Shown piece by piece: positions 26,117-34,670 of a DNA stretch of 50,867 nt (within the stretch, counting starts at the first letter, position 1; every line of letters begins with the position of its first letter). The stretch is from NCBI GenBank assembly GCA_964483105.1, contig CAYZZU010000019.1, positions 1 through 50,867 on the forward strand. The letters are read 5' to 3'. The notes under the pieces were generated by a model that saw only the letters and a list, made by a program, of their open reading frames with translations, made no database searches and was not told the origin of the DNA. The DNA comes from CAYZZU01 sp964483105. GTDB taxonomy: Bacteria; CG2-30-53-67. The translations under genes were made by a program, and so were the position numbers.

Positions 26117-26190
26117 CAGCGGTCAGCCCTCAGCACAGCGAATGAAACTGCAATTCCAAGGCGCATGGGTCGGCTGACAGCTGGTTACTG
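26117..26190. repeat. Degenerate heptamer repeat in inverted halves
   Basis: Three tandem heptamers of the form CAGCNNN (CAGCGGT, CAGCCCT, CAGCACA; 26117-26137) face an inverted partner around 26172-26184 (GGCTGAC then AGCTG). GGTCAGCC can pair with GGCTGAC. I recall CAGCNNT heptad repeats as common intergenic elements in related genomes. It fills the gap between nadK and the reductase gene. Confidence 0.45.
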
Positions 26191-26202
26191 AAAGTTTTTT
26201 TC

Positions 26203-27108
26203 ATGTCCTATGATTTGCTGATTATCGGGGGTGGTGTGGCCGGGATGACCGCCGGGGTTTTCGCGGCGAGGTACCGCTTGAAGACCGTAATCCTGGAGAA
26301 GGCGGTGGTGGGCGGCCAGCCCGCCGTGGCCGAGCGGATCGAGAATCTCCCCGGATTTCCGGAGCTGGACGGCTGGGGGTTGAGCACCCGCCTGGAAAAA
26401 CATGCCCGGAAACTCGGAGTCGAGATCGTGGAGTCCGCCGATGCCCGCGCGATTCACCCGACGGACGGGGGGTACCGTGTCCTCGCGGTCAAAAGGAACT
26501 ACATGGCTCGGGCGGTCATCATTGCGTCCGGAGGACATCCAAGGCGGCTCGGTGTTCTGGGAGAGGAAAATTTCGCCCGGAAGGGGGTTCACTACTGCGC
26601 CCAGTGCGCCGGTTTCAGCTATGAAGGGAAGCGGATCGCCGTGATCGGAGGCGGAGAATCCGCCCTGTCGGGCGCCCTTTTTCTGGCCGGGATCGGGCGT
26701 GAGGTTTTACTGGTTCACCGGGAAGACGATTTCCAGGGGGAGATGATACTCCGGGAACGGGTCCGGGATCGGGACACCATCATTCCGGTCGGAGAATCGG
26801 CAGTGGAAGAGATCTCCGGAGGAAGAGGGGTGGAACATATACGAATCCGGAATCTCCGTACCGGAAAGGCGGAGACACTCCCGGTGGACGCGGTCTTCAT
26901 CTACGCGGGATATGCTCCCAACACCTCCATCGTGGACGCGGACAAGGACGACAAGGGGTTCCTGAAGGTCGATCTTGAGATGCGGACCTCCCGTCCGGGA
27001 ATATTCGCCTGCGGCAACGTGGTCCGGGAGAACACGCAGATTATCTCCGCCATGGGAGAAGGGGCCGTGGCCGTCCTCTCCGCCTTTCGATATCTTCAAA
27101 ATACTTAA
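26203..27108 (+). CDS. Thioredoxin reductase-like FAD/NAD(P)H oxidoreductase
   Basis: A 301-residue low-molecular-weight thioredoxin reductase homologue. It has an FAD-binding GGGVAGMTAG loop at residues 9-18, the redox-active pair Cys132-Ala-Gln-Cys135 (YCAQCAGF), an NAD(P)H loop GGGESALSG and the closing FACGNVVRENTQIISAMGEGAVA. The NAD(P)H loop is followed by HREDDFQGE instead of the usual HRRDxFRA, so cofactor preference may differ from classic TrxB. No thioredoxin is adjacent. No good Shine-Dalgarno precedes the ATG. Confidence 0.82.
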   Translation: MSYDLLIIGGGVAGMTAGVFAARYRLKTVILEKAVVGGQPAVAERIENLPGFPELDGWGLSTRLEKHARKLGVEIVESADARAIHPTDGGYRVLAVKRNYMARAVIIASGGHPRRLGVLGEENFARKGVHYCAQCAGFSYEGKRIAVIGGGESALSGALFLAGIGREVLLVHREDDFQGEMILRERVRDRDTIIPVGESAVEEISGGRGVEHIRIRNLRTGKAETLPVDAVFIYAGYAPNTSIVDADKDDKGFLKVDLEMRTSRPGIFACGNVVRENTQIISAMGEGAVAVLSAFRYLQNT

Positions 27109-27172
27109 GAGGCCTGTTTCGTAGATACGATAGCCTCCGGGCGCCGCAGGATTTTCTTGGAGTCATCGGCAC

Positions 27173-28117
27173 ATGATCTCCATTCGGGCGGAGGAGAGGG
27201 AGAAGTATCTCCTTGCCCTGTTCTTCTTTTTCGGCCTGTTTTTCTCCGGCACCGCCTGGGCCACTCCGGAATATGCCGCGCGGACCGGCCGGGCCTGCTC
27301 CGTCTGCCATATCGACCCCGCGGGAGGTGGAAGGCTAACCGTCCGGGGGGAGTCCTTCAGGGATCGCCTGATCCGGGAAGGCCTCTACAAACCGGTTGGC
27401 CCCGTGCTGCGTGCCATCCGCCTGGTTGTCCTCTACATCCACATGCTGACCGCCATCCTCTGGTTCGGGACTATCCTTTACGTCCACCTGTTGTTGAAGC
27501 CCGCCTACGCCGCGAGAGGCCTTCCGAAAGGGGAACTCCTGCTCGGCTGGAGTTCGATCGCCGTGCTTGCGGTTACCGGGACCTTTCTGGCCTTCCTGAA
27601 AATCGCCTCATGGCACGCCTTGTTCCACACACGCTTCGGGATTCTGCTCTCCGTCAAGGTCGTTTTGTTTTTGGTGATGGTCACGACAGCCGCCCTGGTG
27701 ACCTTTGTGATCGGTCCACGGCTGAACAGGCGGAGGGGGAAGACACCCCAGTGCGGGAGAAAAGATGAGACGGAACTTGTTCTGACGCCGGACGAACTCG
27801 CCCGGTTCAACGGCAGGGAAGGAGAGCCCGCCTATATCGTATACAAAGGCAGAATCTACGATGTGACCCGGAGCGGTCTCTGGAAAGGGGGGAGGCATAT
27901 GGGAAAACACCCGTCGGGTTTCGACCTGACCGGATGGTTGGCGCAGGCCCCTCATGGAGAGGAAAAGGTCCTGTCCATGCCGTGTATCGGCCGCCTTACG
28001 GAATCCGGAAGCAAACCGGAAGGCTCTCCCGCGGTCCAGGTCTTCTACCTGTTTGCCTACACGAATCTTGTACTGGTATTCCTGATCGTCCTCGTCATCG
28101 CGCTCTGGAATGAATAG
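27173..28117 (+). CDS. Membrane protein with c-haem site, CopD-like helices and cytochrome b5-like domain
   Basis: A 314-residue protein with an unusual domain order. A signal-like helix (residues 12-30, ending GTAWA) is followed by one CxxCH haem c site (CSVCH, Cys42-His46). Three to four membrane helices (about 80-105, 122-142, 155-180) carrying several His residues resemble the CopD/DUF2269-type bundle. Residues 200-275 resemble a cytochrome b5-like haem/steroid-binding domain (LTPDELARFNGREGEPAYIVYKG is typical), with HMGKHPSG near the axial-ligand position. A final helix ends the protein. It could pass electrons across the membrane. It lies upstream of dsrA1 but is separated from it by the promoter region at 28222. 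Confidence 0.7.
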   Translation: MISIRAEEREKYLLALFFFFGLFFSGTAWATPEYAARTGRACSVCHIDPAGGGRLTVRGESFRDRLIREGLYKPVGPVLRAIRLVVLYIHMLTAILWFGTILYVHLLLKPAYAARGLPKGELLLGWSSIAVLAVTGTFLAFLKIASWHALFHTRFGILLSVKVVLFLVMVTTAALVTFVIGPRLNRRRGKTPQCGRKDETELVLTPDELARFNGREGEPAYIVYKGRIYDVTRSGLWKGGRHMGKHPSGFDLTGWLAQAPHGEEKVLSMPCIGRLTESGSKPEGSPAVQVFYLFAYTNLVLVFLIVLVIALWNE

Positions 28118-28221
28118 AGATCTCCTCCGGGCGGCGGCGCCATTGCCCTTTAAAAGGGGTTCACCGTGAGGTCAGGGCCGTGCATGGATCCCCTGTAGTC
28201 TCCCCGAAAATGCGAGAAATA

Positions 28222-28266
28222 GTGATCTATGTCACGTAAGGTATTCGCAAATTACGTTATTATAAT
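28222..28266 (+). promoter_or_regulatory. CRP/FNR-type operator and -10 box upstream of dsrA1
   Basis: GTGA-N6-TCAC at 28222-28235 (centre 28228.5) is followed by TATAAT at 28261-28266. With a start site near 28272 the palindrome is centred around -44, close to the class II activator position (-41.5), and there is no good -35 box, which suits activator dependence. The half-site matches the core used by CRP, FNR and HcpR proteins. The remaining leader to the ATG (about 145 nt) holds no gene; 28118-28418 is otherwise empty. Confidence 0.6.
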
Positions 28267-28418
28267 GGCATTGTGCCGGTCTACAGCCCGATGCTCGGCT
28301 GTCGCCGGTTCCATACCGACCCCGGCGGTGGAATACCGAGGGGATATTTCCGGCGGATGTCGATGTTTTCGGCGGAATCCGCGCGGGCAGCGATGTCTCA
28401 TGAAGGAAGGGAGTGAAC

Positions 28419-29717
28419 ATGTCACGTGCAAAGAATTCTGAGGCGATCAAGACACCCAGGTTGGACGAACTGGAGAAAGGGCCGTGGCCGAGCTTCGTGA
28501 CGGACCTGAAACGATGGTCCCAAAAAAAGCCGGTGATCCGGCAACTCCTGGGGCAACTGGAAAAGTCCTACGAGGACCGCTGGGACTACTGGAAGGGGAC
28601 GGTGCTCAACCTCGACGGTTACGGAGGAGGGGTCATCGCCCGTTACTCGGAGGTTTCGGACCAGTTCCCCGATATCGCCCAGTTCCACACGATCCGGATT
28701 ATCGAGCCGTCGGGGTGGGTCTATTCCACGGATGCCCTGCGGGAACTGTGCGATATCAGCGAGGAACACAGCGCGGGGATTCTCCAGTTCCACGGGATGA
28801 CCGGTGATATCCTCATGCTCGGTTCCGACAACGAGCGGACCTTCGACGCCGGCGAGGCACTGATGGAGAAGGGGTGGGATATCGGCGGGTCCGGCCCCGC
28901 CCTCAGGACCCTTGCCTGTTGTATCGGCCCCGCCCGGTGCGAAATGGCCTGTTTCGATACCCTGGGGTTGACCCGGTTTCTCACCGACACCTTCATCGGC
29001 GAACTTCACAGGCCGGAGTTCCCTTACAAGTACAAATTCAAGATCTCCGGATGTGCCAACGACTGCGCCTGCTCCATGCAGCGTTCCGACATGCCGGTAA
29101 TCGGGACCTGGCGTGGCGAGATCCAGGTGAACCAGGAAGAGGTGGAGAAGTTCATCGGCCGGCACGGGACGGAATATGTCCGGAAACATGTCCTGGCGCA
29201 CTGCCCGACCCAATGCATCTCGCTGGAGGACCGGACGATCCGGATCGATGACCGGAACTGCGTGCACTGCATGCACTGCATCAACGTGATGCACAAGGCC
29301 CTCGCCCCGGGCAGGGACCGCGGGGCGACCATTCTCCTGGGCGGGAAACGGAGCCTGAAGATCGGAGATAACATGGGATCGGTCCTGGTCCCCTTCATGA
29401 AGCTTGCGACCGAAGAAGACTGGAATGCCCTGGTGGACCTGGTCCGCAGGATCTGGGATTTCTGGGGGGAACACGGCATGGAGCACGAGCGGGTGGGAGA
29501 GTTCATCGACCGGGTCGGGCTTGGAACCTTCCTGGACGGGATCGGCCTCCCGCCGGATCCCCGGATGCTCAAGGCCCCCCGCAGCAATCCGTACATCAAG
29601 TTCGAGGAGTACACCCGCCCCGCGCTGGCCGGCGAGGAGAAACAGACCCCGTCCGTCCTGGACCGTGAAGAGGAAGAATTCGAGACCCCCTGCGCAGGGG
29701 GGAAGGAGGAAGCATGA
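28419..29717 (+). CDS. dsrA: Dissimilatory sulfite reductase alpha subunit, copy 1 (oxidative-type signatures)
   Basis: A 432-residue DsrA, the catalytic-complex subunit interconverting sulfite and DsrC-bound sulfur in the cytoplasm. Sirohaem-[4Fe-4S] ligands are Cys168 and Cys174 (CIGPARC) and Cys212 and Cys216 (CANDC). The ferredoxin insert has CPTQC and CVHCMHC. The stretch ILLGGKRSLKIGDNMGSVLV (about residues 305-324) and HERVGEFIDRVGLGTFLDGI resemble oxidative-type (reverse) DsrA as I recall it from Allochromatium; copy 2 has the reductive-type sequence there. ATG 28419 has GAAGGAAGGGAG upstream. It overlaps dsrB1 by four bases. The region is GC-richer than copy 2. An acidic C-terminal tail is extra. 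Confidence 0.92.
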   Translation: MSRAKNSEAIKTPRLDELEKGPWPSFVTDLKRWSQKKPVIRQLLGQLEKSYEDRWDYWKGTVLNLDGYGGGVIARYSEVSDQFPDIAQFHTIRIIEPSGWVYSTDALRELCDISEEHSAGILQFHGMTGDILMLGSDNERTFDAGEALMEKGWDIGGSGPALRTLACCIGPARCEMACFDTLGLTRFLTDTFIGELHRPEFPYKYKFKISGCANDCACSMQRSDMPVIGTWRGEIQVNQEEVEKFIGRHGTEYVRKHVLAHCPTQCISLEDRTIRIDDRNCVHCMHCINVMHKALAPGRDRGATILLGGKRSLKIGDNMGSVLVPFMKLATEEDWNALVDLVRRIWDFWGEHGMEHERVGEFIDRVGLGTFLDGIGLPPDPRMLKAPRSNPYIKFEEYTRPALAGEEKQTPSVLDREEEEFETPCAGGKEEA

Positions 29718-30793
29718 CGACCCCGAAGCGGAACAAGGCGCCCCGGGACAACGGAGCGCCCGATTTCAGGAAGTACCTGCATCCCCTGATGGCGAAACAT
29801 TACGGTCGGTGGAAATATCACGAAAGGCTCCGCCCCGGCGTCCTGATGCACGTGGCCGACGACGGAGAGGCCCTCTACACGGTTCGGGCCGGCTCTTCGC
29901 GCACCCTGAGCGTGGAGACGGTCCGCAGGATCTGCGACATCGCCGACCGGTACTGCCAGGGTCACCTCCGTTTTACCAGCCGGTCGAACCTCGAATTTCT
30001 CCTGGCCCGGAAGGAGGATATCGATCCCCTGATCCGGGAGGTCCGGGAGGTCCTCGGGTTCCCCGTGGGAGGGACCGGCCCGTCCATCTCCAACATCATC
30101 CATACCCAGGGATGGCTGCACTGCAACCTCCCGGGCACGGACGCGGCCGGGGCGGTCAAGGCCCTGATGGATGTCCTGTACGAGGATTTCACGCACGAGC
30201 GACTGCCGCAGCGGGTGAAGATGTCCACCTCCTGCTGCCAGATCAACTGCGGCGGTCAGGCCGATATCGCCATCAACCTGCAGCATCACCACCCCCCCGC
30301 GATCGATCACGGTCACATGCAGATCTGTGAACTGCCCAAGGTGGTCGCCATCTGTCCCGTGGCCGCCGTGCGCCCGATCCGGAAGGACGGCCGGGATTCC
30401 CTGGAGGTGGTCGAGGAAAAGTGCATGTATTGCGGCGCGTGTCACGGCCAGTGTCCGAGCATGGAGATACGGGACGCGGAGACGGACACCCTGTCGATCT
30501 GGGTCGGCGGGAAGTGTTCCTCCACCCGCGGGGGGCCTTCCTTCATGAAGCTGGCCACCTACGGACTTCCGAATCATCCCCCCCGCTGGCCCGAGGTGAG
30601 CGACGCGGTCCGCAGGATCCTGGATGCCTACCGGGAAGGCGCGAAACCGTACGAGCGGATCGGCGAGTGGATCGATCGGGTGGGCTGGAAGCACTTCTTC
30701 GAAGTGACCGGTTTTCCGTTCACGAAGTATCATATCGATAATTACCGGTTCGCCCGCACGACCTTCAATACCTCGGCCCAGGTCCGGTTGTAG
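29714..30793 (+). CDS. dsrB: Dissimilatory sulfite reductase beta subunit, copy 1 (oxidative-type signatures)
   Basis: A 359-residue DsrB. Cluster ligands are Cys137 and the CCxxxC set Cys174, Cys175, Cys179. After it comes GGQADIAINLQHHHPP. Reductive DsrB (copy 2 here) has GAVHCSDIAI at this place, two residues longer and with an extra Cys; the GGQ-x-DIAI form is what I remember from oxidative DsrB. A ferredoxin domain follows (CMYCGACHGQC). The protein ends NTSAQVRL, as usual for DsrB. The start overlaps the dsrA1 stop (ATGA). No dsrD follows; dsrL1 begins ten bases after the stop. Confidence 0.92.
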   Translation: MTTPKRNKAPRDNGAPDFRKYLHPLMAKHYGRWKYHERLRPGVLMHVADDGEALYTVRAGSSRTLSVETVRRICDIADRYCQGHLRFTSRSNLEFLLARKEDIDPLIREVREVLGFPVGGTGPSISNIIHTQGWLHCNLPGTDAAGAVKALMDVLYEDFTHERLPQRVKMSTSCCQINCGGQADIAINLQHHHPPAIDHGHMQICELPKVVAICPVAAVRPIRKDGRDSLEVVEEKCMYCGACHGQCPSMEIRDAETDTLSIWVGGKCSSTRGGPSFMKLATYGLPNHPPRWPEVSDAVRRILDAYREGAKPYERIGEWIDRVGWKHFFEVTGFPFTKYHIDNYRFARTTFNTSAQVRL

Positions 30794-30802
30794 GAGGAAA
30801 CC

Positions 30803-32611
30803 ATGGAAACACGTTCCAATGAACAAAACGCGGGCGACCGCGAAGTGGTTCGGCTCAGGAGTTTCTCCCCCTCGGACGTGGTGGTGACCTGCGGTTCGAG
30901 CTGGAAATGCCCCGTCTATGTCCGGAAGATGCCTCCCTGCCGGCATGAATGCCCCAGCAGCGAAGACATCCGGGGATACCTCACGACCGTGGCGCAGGCG
31001 GAATCTTACCGGAAATCCCTGGAGGAGGCCTTTGACGAGGCCTGGTACATCCTGACGGACAAGAACCCCCTGCCCGCCGTCCACGGCAGGATCTGCCCGC
31101 ATCCCTGTGAAAAGGGATGTAACCGCGGGCACAAGGGAGACGGCGCCGTGGCCATCAACTATTTCGAGCGGGTCATCGGAGACCACGGTCTTAAACGCGG
31201 TCTTACGTTCCGGAAGTTGACCGACACGGTGAGACCGGAACGGGTGGCCGTGATCGGATCGGGGCCTTCCGGGCTTTCCTGCGCCTACCAGTTGGCCCGC
31301 CGCGGTTACCCGGTCACGGTCTTTGATGCCTACCCGGAGCCCGGCGGGATGCTCCGCTACGGGGTCCCCCCGTACCGGCTGCCCAAAGACGTCCTGGACC
31401 GGGAGATCCGGAATATCCTGGACCTGGGGGTGGAACTCCGACGGAATATGCGTGTCGGCGTGGATATTTCCTTCGAGAAGGTGCGGCGTGAATACAATGC
31501 GGTCTACGTTGCGATCGGTGCGCACCGGGGCGCGCAACTGGGGATCCCGGGAGATGACGCGGGCGGTGTTTTTACCGCCGCGGATTACCTGAACCGGGTC
31601 AACTCCGGCGTGCATGTGGACCTCGGCCCGCAGGTCGTGGTCATCGGCGGCGGGAACAGCGCCATCGATTCAGCCCGCGTCTCCCTCCGGATGGCCCACC
31701 GGTCATCCGACGACCAGGAGCAGTTCGATACCGAATCCGCGCAGGCCGTGCTGGACTCGGCGCGTGTCTCCCGGCGCTCCGGGGGAGGGGAAGTAACGAT
31801 CCTCTACCGGAGGACACGGGCGGAGATGCCGGCCATCGGAGAAGAGATCGAGGAAGCGGAACACGAGGGGGTACGTATCCAGTTCCTCGCGGCCCCGACC
31901 CGGATACTCGTCCGGGAAGGACGGGTGAGCGGGATTGAGTGTATCCGCATGAAACTGGCTGAAGCCGATGCGTCCGGGCGTCGCCGTCCCGTTCCGGTGG
32001 AGGGAACGGAATTCGTCATGGAGGCCACGGCCGTCATTTCGGGGATCGGCCAGAAACCCGATTTCGTGGGCGACCTGGCCGCCCTGGCCAACGACTGGGG
32101 TTGGGGTGAGGTGGGCAAGGACCGCCAGACCGGCCTGAAGGGCGTCTTCGCCGGCGGGGACGTGCTCGGCTTGGGCATTTCCACGCGATCCGTGGGAGAA
32201 GGAAGGAAGGCCGCCCGGGCCATCGACGCCTACCTCAACGGAATCGAGTACCGGGTTCCGCCCGCGGCGCGGCCGATCCCGGAGACCAGGCTGCGTCTTG
32301 ATTACTATCCGGAGGCGGCGAGGCATGAAGAGAAATCCCTGGATGTGAAGGAGCGGGTCCGGGGTTTCCAGGAGATCCGCCGGGGACTTTCCCTCGAAGA
32401 GGCCCTGGCCGAAGCGGGCAGGTGCATGAGCTGCGGCCTCTGTTTTGCGTGCGACCAGTGCCGTGTATACTGCCCCCGGGACGCCGTCAGCCGCGATTTC
32501 AAGCGGCCCCGTGGACAAGTCATGTTCGCGGATTACACCCGATGCAACGGGTGCCATATCTGCGCCCAGGCCTGCCCGTGCGGTTATATCGAGATGGGAA
32601 TGGGTCTTTGA
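30803..32611 (+). CDS. dsrL: DsrL-type NAD(P)H:acceptor oxidoreductase, copy 1
   Basis: A 602-residue iron-sulfur flavoprotein of the GltD/NfnB family. N-terminal cluster-binding cysteines lie in PPCRHECPSSEDIRGYL and GRICPHPCEKGCNRG. The FAD loop is VIGSGPSGLS and the NAD(P)H loop VIGGGNSAIDSA. Two [4Fe-4S] clusters occupy the C-terminus (CMSCGLCFACDQCRVYCP and CNGCHICAQACPCGY). DsrL passes electrons between DsrAB and NAD(P)H and is essential for sulfur oxidation in Allochromatium. This copy has about 30 residues (297-329) inserted after the NAD(P)H loop that copy 2 lacks, and an extra Cys pair near residue 30. It lies in one operon with dsrA1B1. Confidence 0.88.
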   Translation: METRSNEQNAGDREVVRLRSFSPSDVVVTCGSSWKCPVYVRKMPPCRHECPSSEDIRGYLTTVAQAESYRKSLEEAFDEAWYILTDKNPLPAVHGRICPHPCEKGCNRGHKGDGAVAINYFERVIGDHGLKRGLTFRKLTDTVRPERVAVIGSGPSGLSCAYQLARRGYPVTVFDAYPEPGGMLRYGVPPYRLPKDVLDREIRNILDLGVELRRNMRVGVDISFEKVRREYNAVYVAIGAHRGAQLGIPGDDAGGVFTAADYLNRVNSGVHVDLGPQVVVIGGGNSAIDSARVSLRMAHRSSDDQEQFDTESAQAVLDSARVSRRSGGGEVTILYRRTRAEMPAIGEEIEEAEHEGVRIQFLAAPTRILVREGRVSGIECIRMKLAEADASGRRRPVPVEGTEFVMEATAVISGIGQKPDFVGDLAALANDWGWGEVGKDRQTGLKGVFAGGDVLGLGISTRSVGEGRKAARAIDAYLNGIEYRVPPAARPIPETRLRLDYYPEAARHEEKSLDVKERVRGFQEIRRGLSLEEALAEAGRCMSCGLCFACDQCRVYCPRDAVSRDFKRPRGQVMFADYTRCNGCHICAQACPCGYIEMGMGL

Positions 32612-32649
32612 AAGACCGGGCGCCAGATACGTTTCGGGAAGGAGAGTGA

Positions 32650-33927
32650 ATGCGCCGGAGGGGATGGGTCTGGTTGCTGTTCTCTATCCTGCTGGCCGGC
32701 GGGGGGGGCTGGTTTTCTCCTTCGGCCGATGCCCGAACCGGGCCGGGTTGTCTCTTCTGCCACCAGGGGATCGAGACCATTAATGACAGGATGGAGCCTT
32801 TCCTGCTGACCTTCGCCCGGAAACAATTCGGGCGGGGAGAGGGCTATGAGTGTTCCATTTGCCATGAAGGGAACCCGGCTTTCCGTTCCAGGAAGACCGC
32901 GCACCGCGGGTTGATCCCGAACCCGTCCAGTTTGTGGGTTCTTCACCGGGGCAAGGGGTGCGCCAAGTGCCACGACGGCAGGGGAAGTATCCGGACACTC
33001 ATGGGGAAACCGCTTCCCGCCCCGGTGGGCGGATCGCTCCTTTCCATTCATGTCCTCTCTTCGGATCCTGCCGGGGCGACCGGCTTCGATTATACCTACC
33101 GGATGGCGCGTGCCCTCATGTCCCTGGAGACGGGGAAAGCGAACAAGATCCTCTCGTCCAACGGTGTCATCCCCAAGGGGACCTTCCCTTATGCCGACTT
33201 CAACATGGACGATCCCGACGGCCCGGTTCCGAGGGCCGGATCCGATCTCTACAAGGCATGGGTGAAAAAGGCGATCGAGAACCGCTCCTTTCTCCGGTGG
33301 GAAAGCCCGATCCTGGGGGTCAACCTGAAGGGAAAGATTTCGCCCCTGGTCCCGGGGTGCCAGGTCTTTTATACCTTGATCGGCAAAGACGGGAAGATCA
33401 AGACCCTCAACCGGTCGTTTTCAACCTCTGACGGCCATCGCGGTCCGACGCTCGCCCCTCTGCAACCCCATTCGGTCACACGGGTGGCCCGCACCTGTGA
33501 AGACTGCCACACCAATCCGAAGACCCTGGGCTATGGAACGGCCAACTCCAGAAGCGCGGCAAAACTTCTGGGGGACCGCCCTCTGTTTCAGGACCTTTCC
33601 CATGGAGTTTACGGGGACATCCCGGGAGCGGAATCGGGGAGACAACAGGTCCCGGCCATCCAGGATTTCCCGTATGCCCTCGACCAATTGGTCACCAGAA
33701 GTGGGAAGCAGGTCCAGAACATGCCACTGCCCGGGGACCGGCCGCTCAACCGCAAAGAACGGAATCTCGTGGAAAGGGAAGGGCTCTGTATCGGCTGTCA
33801 TCAATATTCAGGATCCGGGGGCTGGGCAAGGATCGTGCGGAAATACGGACGGGCCGGGACACCGGAGGAGCATGACCGGATGGTTTCGAGGGCCTTGCGG
33901 AGCCTGATGCAGGAAAACCGGGAATAA
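32650..33927 (+). CDS. Five-haem periplasmic cytochrome c
   Basis: A 425-residue secreted protein with a signal peptide (residues 1-27) and five CxxCH haem sites starting at Cys34, Cys68, Cys104, Cys283 and Cys380. The first three form an N-terminal cluster; about 170 residues without a haem site separate them from the last two. It is not DsrJ, which is a small triheme protein, and I do not recognise a named family. It follows dsrL1 by 38 bp and is probably in the same operon, so it is a candidate electron carrier or terminal redox partner for the copy 1 Dsr system. Confidence 0.85.
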   Translation: MRRRGWVWLLFSILLAGGGGWFSPSADARTGPGCLFCHQGIETINDRMEPFLLTFARKQFGRGEGYECSICHEGNPAFRSRKTAHRGLIPNPSSLWVLHRGKGCAKCHDGRGSIRTLMGKPLPAPVGGSLLSIHVLSSDPAGATGFDYTYRMARALMSLETGKANKILSSNGVIPKGTFPYADFNMDDPDGPVPRAGSDLYKAWVKKAIENRSFLRWESPILGVNLKGKISPLVPGCQVFYTLIGKDGKIKTLNRSFSTSDGHRGPTLAPLQPHSVTRVARTCEDCHTNPKTLGYGTANSRSAAKLLGDRPLFQDLSHGVYGDIPGAESGRQQVPAIQDFPYALDQLVTRSGKQVQNMPLPGDRPLNRKERNLVEREGLCIGCHQYSGSGGWARIVRKYGRAGTPEEHDRMVSRALRSLMQENRE

Positions 33928-33970
33928 TCGATCTCTGCTGCCTGTTTCTTTTCTGTAAATCTCCACGCTC

Positions 33971-34014
33971 TGTGATTCTCGTCACATCCAATGGGTTCCT
34001 GCTTCCTTTAAAAT
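33971..34014 (+). promoter_or_regulatory. CRP/FNR/HcpR-type operator and -10 box upstream of the CBS-HPP genes
   Basis: TGTGA-N6-TCACA (33971-33986, perfect) is followed by TAAAAT at 34009-34014. With a start near 34020 the palindrome is centred near -42, the class II activator position. It is the same core and arrangement as at 28222, so both operons may share one regulator. Desulfovibrio HcpR is known to use a similar motif. Confidence 0.62.
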
Positions 34015-34085
34015 AGAGGACAAACTTGGGGGTCAGGGTACCGGTATTGCACCGGTATCGAACTTGATGAGAGAAGGGGGCGGCT

Positions 34086-34670
34086 ATGACCGATCCGGAG
34101 ATGATCAGAGAGGATTTCAGACGCGCTGCCGGAGAGATACGCGGTTTTATCGACATCAGCGAGGAAGATCTTTTCAAAATCTATCAGCTGGCCGTGAAGC
34201 ATGCCCGAAAACGGCTGAAGGGGGATTGTGTTGTAGAAACGGTGATGACCCGTGAGGTAGTCTCTGTCCAGGCGGAGGCCCATTCCCACGAGGCCGAAGC
34301 ACTCCTTTCCAGGCACAGAATCAGCGGGCTTCCCGTGGTGGATGAGGAGGAGCGGGTGATTGGGGTGATCAGTGAAAAGGATTTCCTCTATCGGATGGAA
34401 GATCCGGAACTTTTTACGTGGATGGATCGCTTGAAACACATTCTGCATCACAAGGAGATCGGGAAAAAGATTTCGGGTGAAAGAGTTCAGGACCTGATGA
34501 CCACTCCGGCTGTAACCGTCACAAAAGGCGCGACCGTGCGGCAGGTTGCGACCCTTTTCGTTGAAAAGAAGATCAACCGGGTCCCCGTGGTGGATGAGGA
34601 GGAAAAGTTGGTTGGAATTGTTTCCCGGGCTGATCTTGTGCGGGCGCTTCATCAGGAGGAGGGAAGTTGA
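34086..34670 (+). CDS. CBS-pair domain protein
   Basis: A 194-residue protein. A helical N-terminal stretch of about 45 residues precedes two CBS motifs (residues 50-105 and 130-190; SGLPVVDEEERVIGVISEKDFL and NRVPVVDEEEKLVGIVSRADLV). It probably senses nucleotides and controls the membrane protein encoded next, whose ATG overlaps its stop (TGATG). CBS and HPP domains are commonly paired or fused. GAGAAGGGGGCGG precedes the ATG. Confidence 0.85.
   Translation: MTDPEMIREDFRRAAGEIRGFIDISEEDLFKIYQLAVKHARKRLKGDCVVETVMTREVVSVQAEAHSHEAEALLSRHRISGLPVVDEEERVIGVISEKDFLYRMEDPELFTWMDRLKHILHHKEIGKKISGERVQDLMTTPAVTVTKGATVRQVATLFVEKKINRVPVVDEEEKLVGIVSRADLVRALHQEEGS

Noticed and set aside
29024..31615. Very long open frame (863 codons) on the minus strand across dsrA1, dsrB1 and dsrL1
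   Set aside because: It is the shadow of GC-rich codons in three well-supported plus-strand genes; it shows no domain and its composition is low-complexity Pro/Gly/Arg/His.
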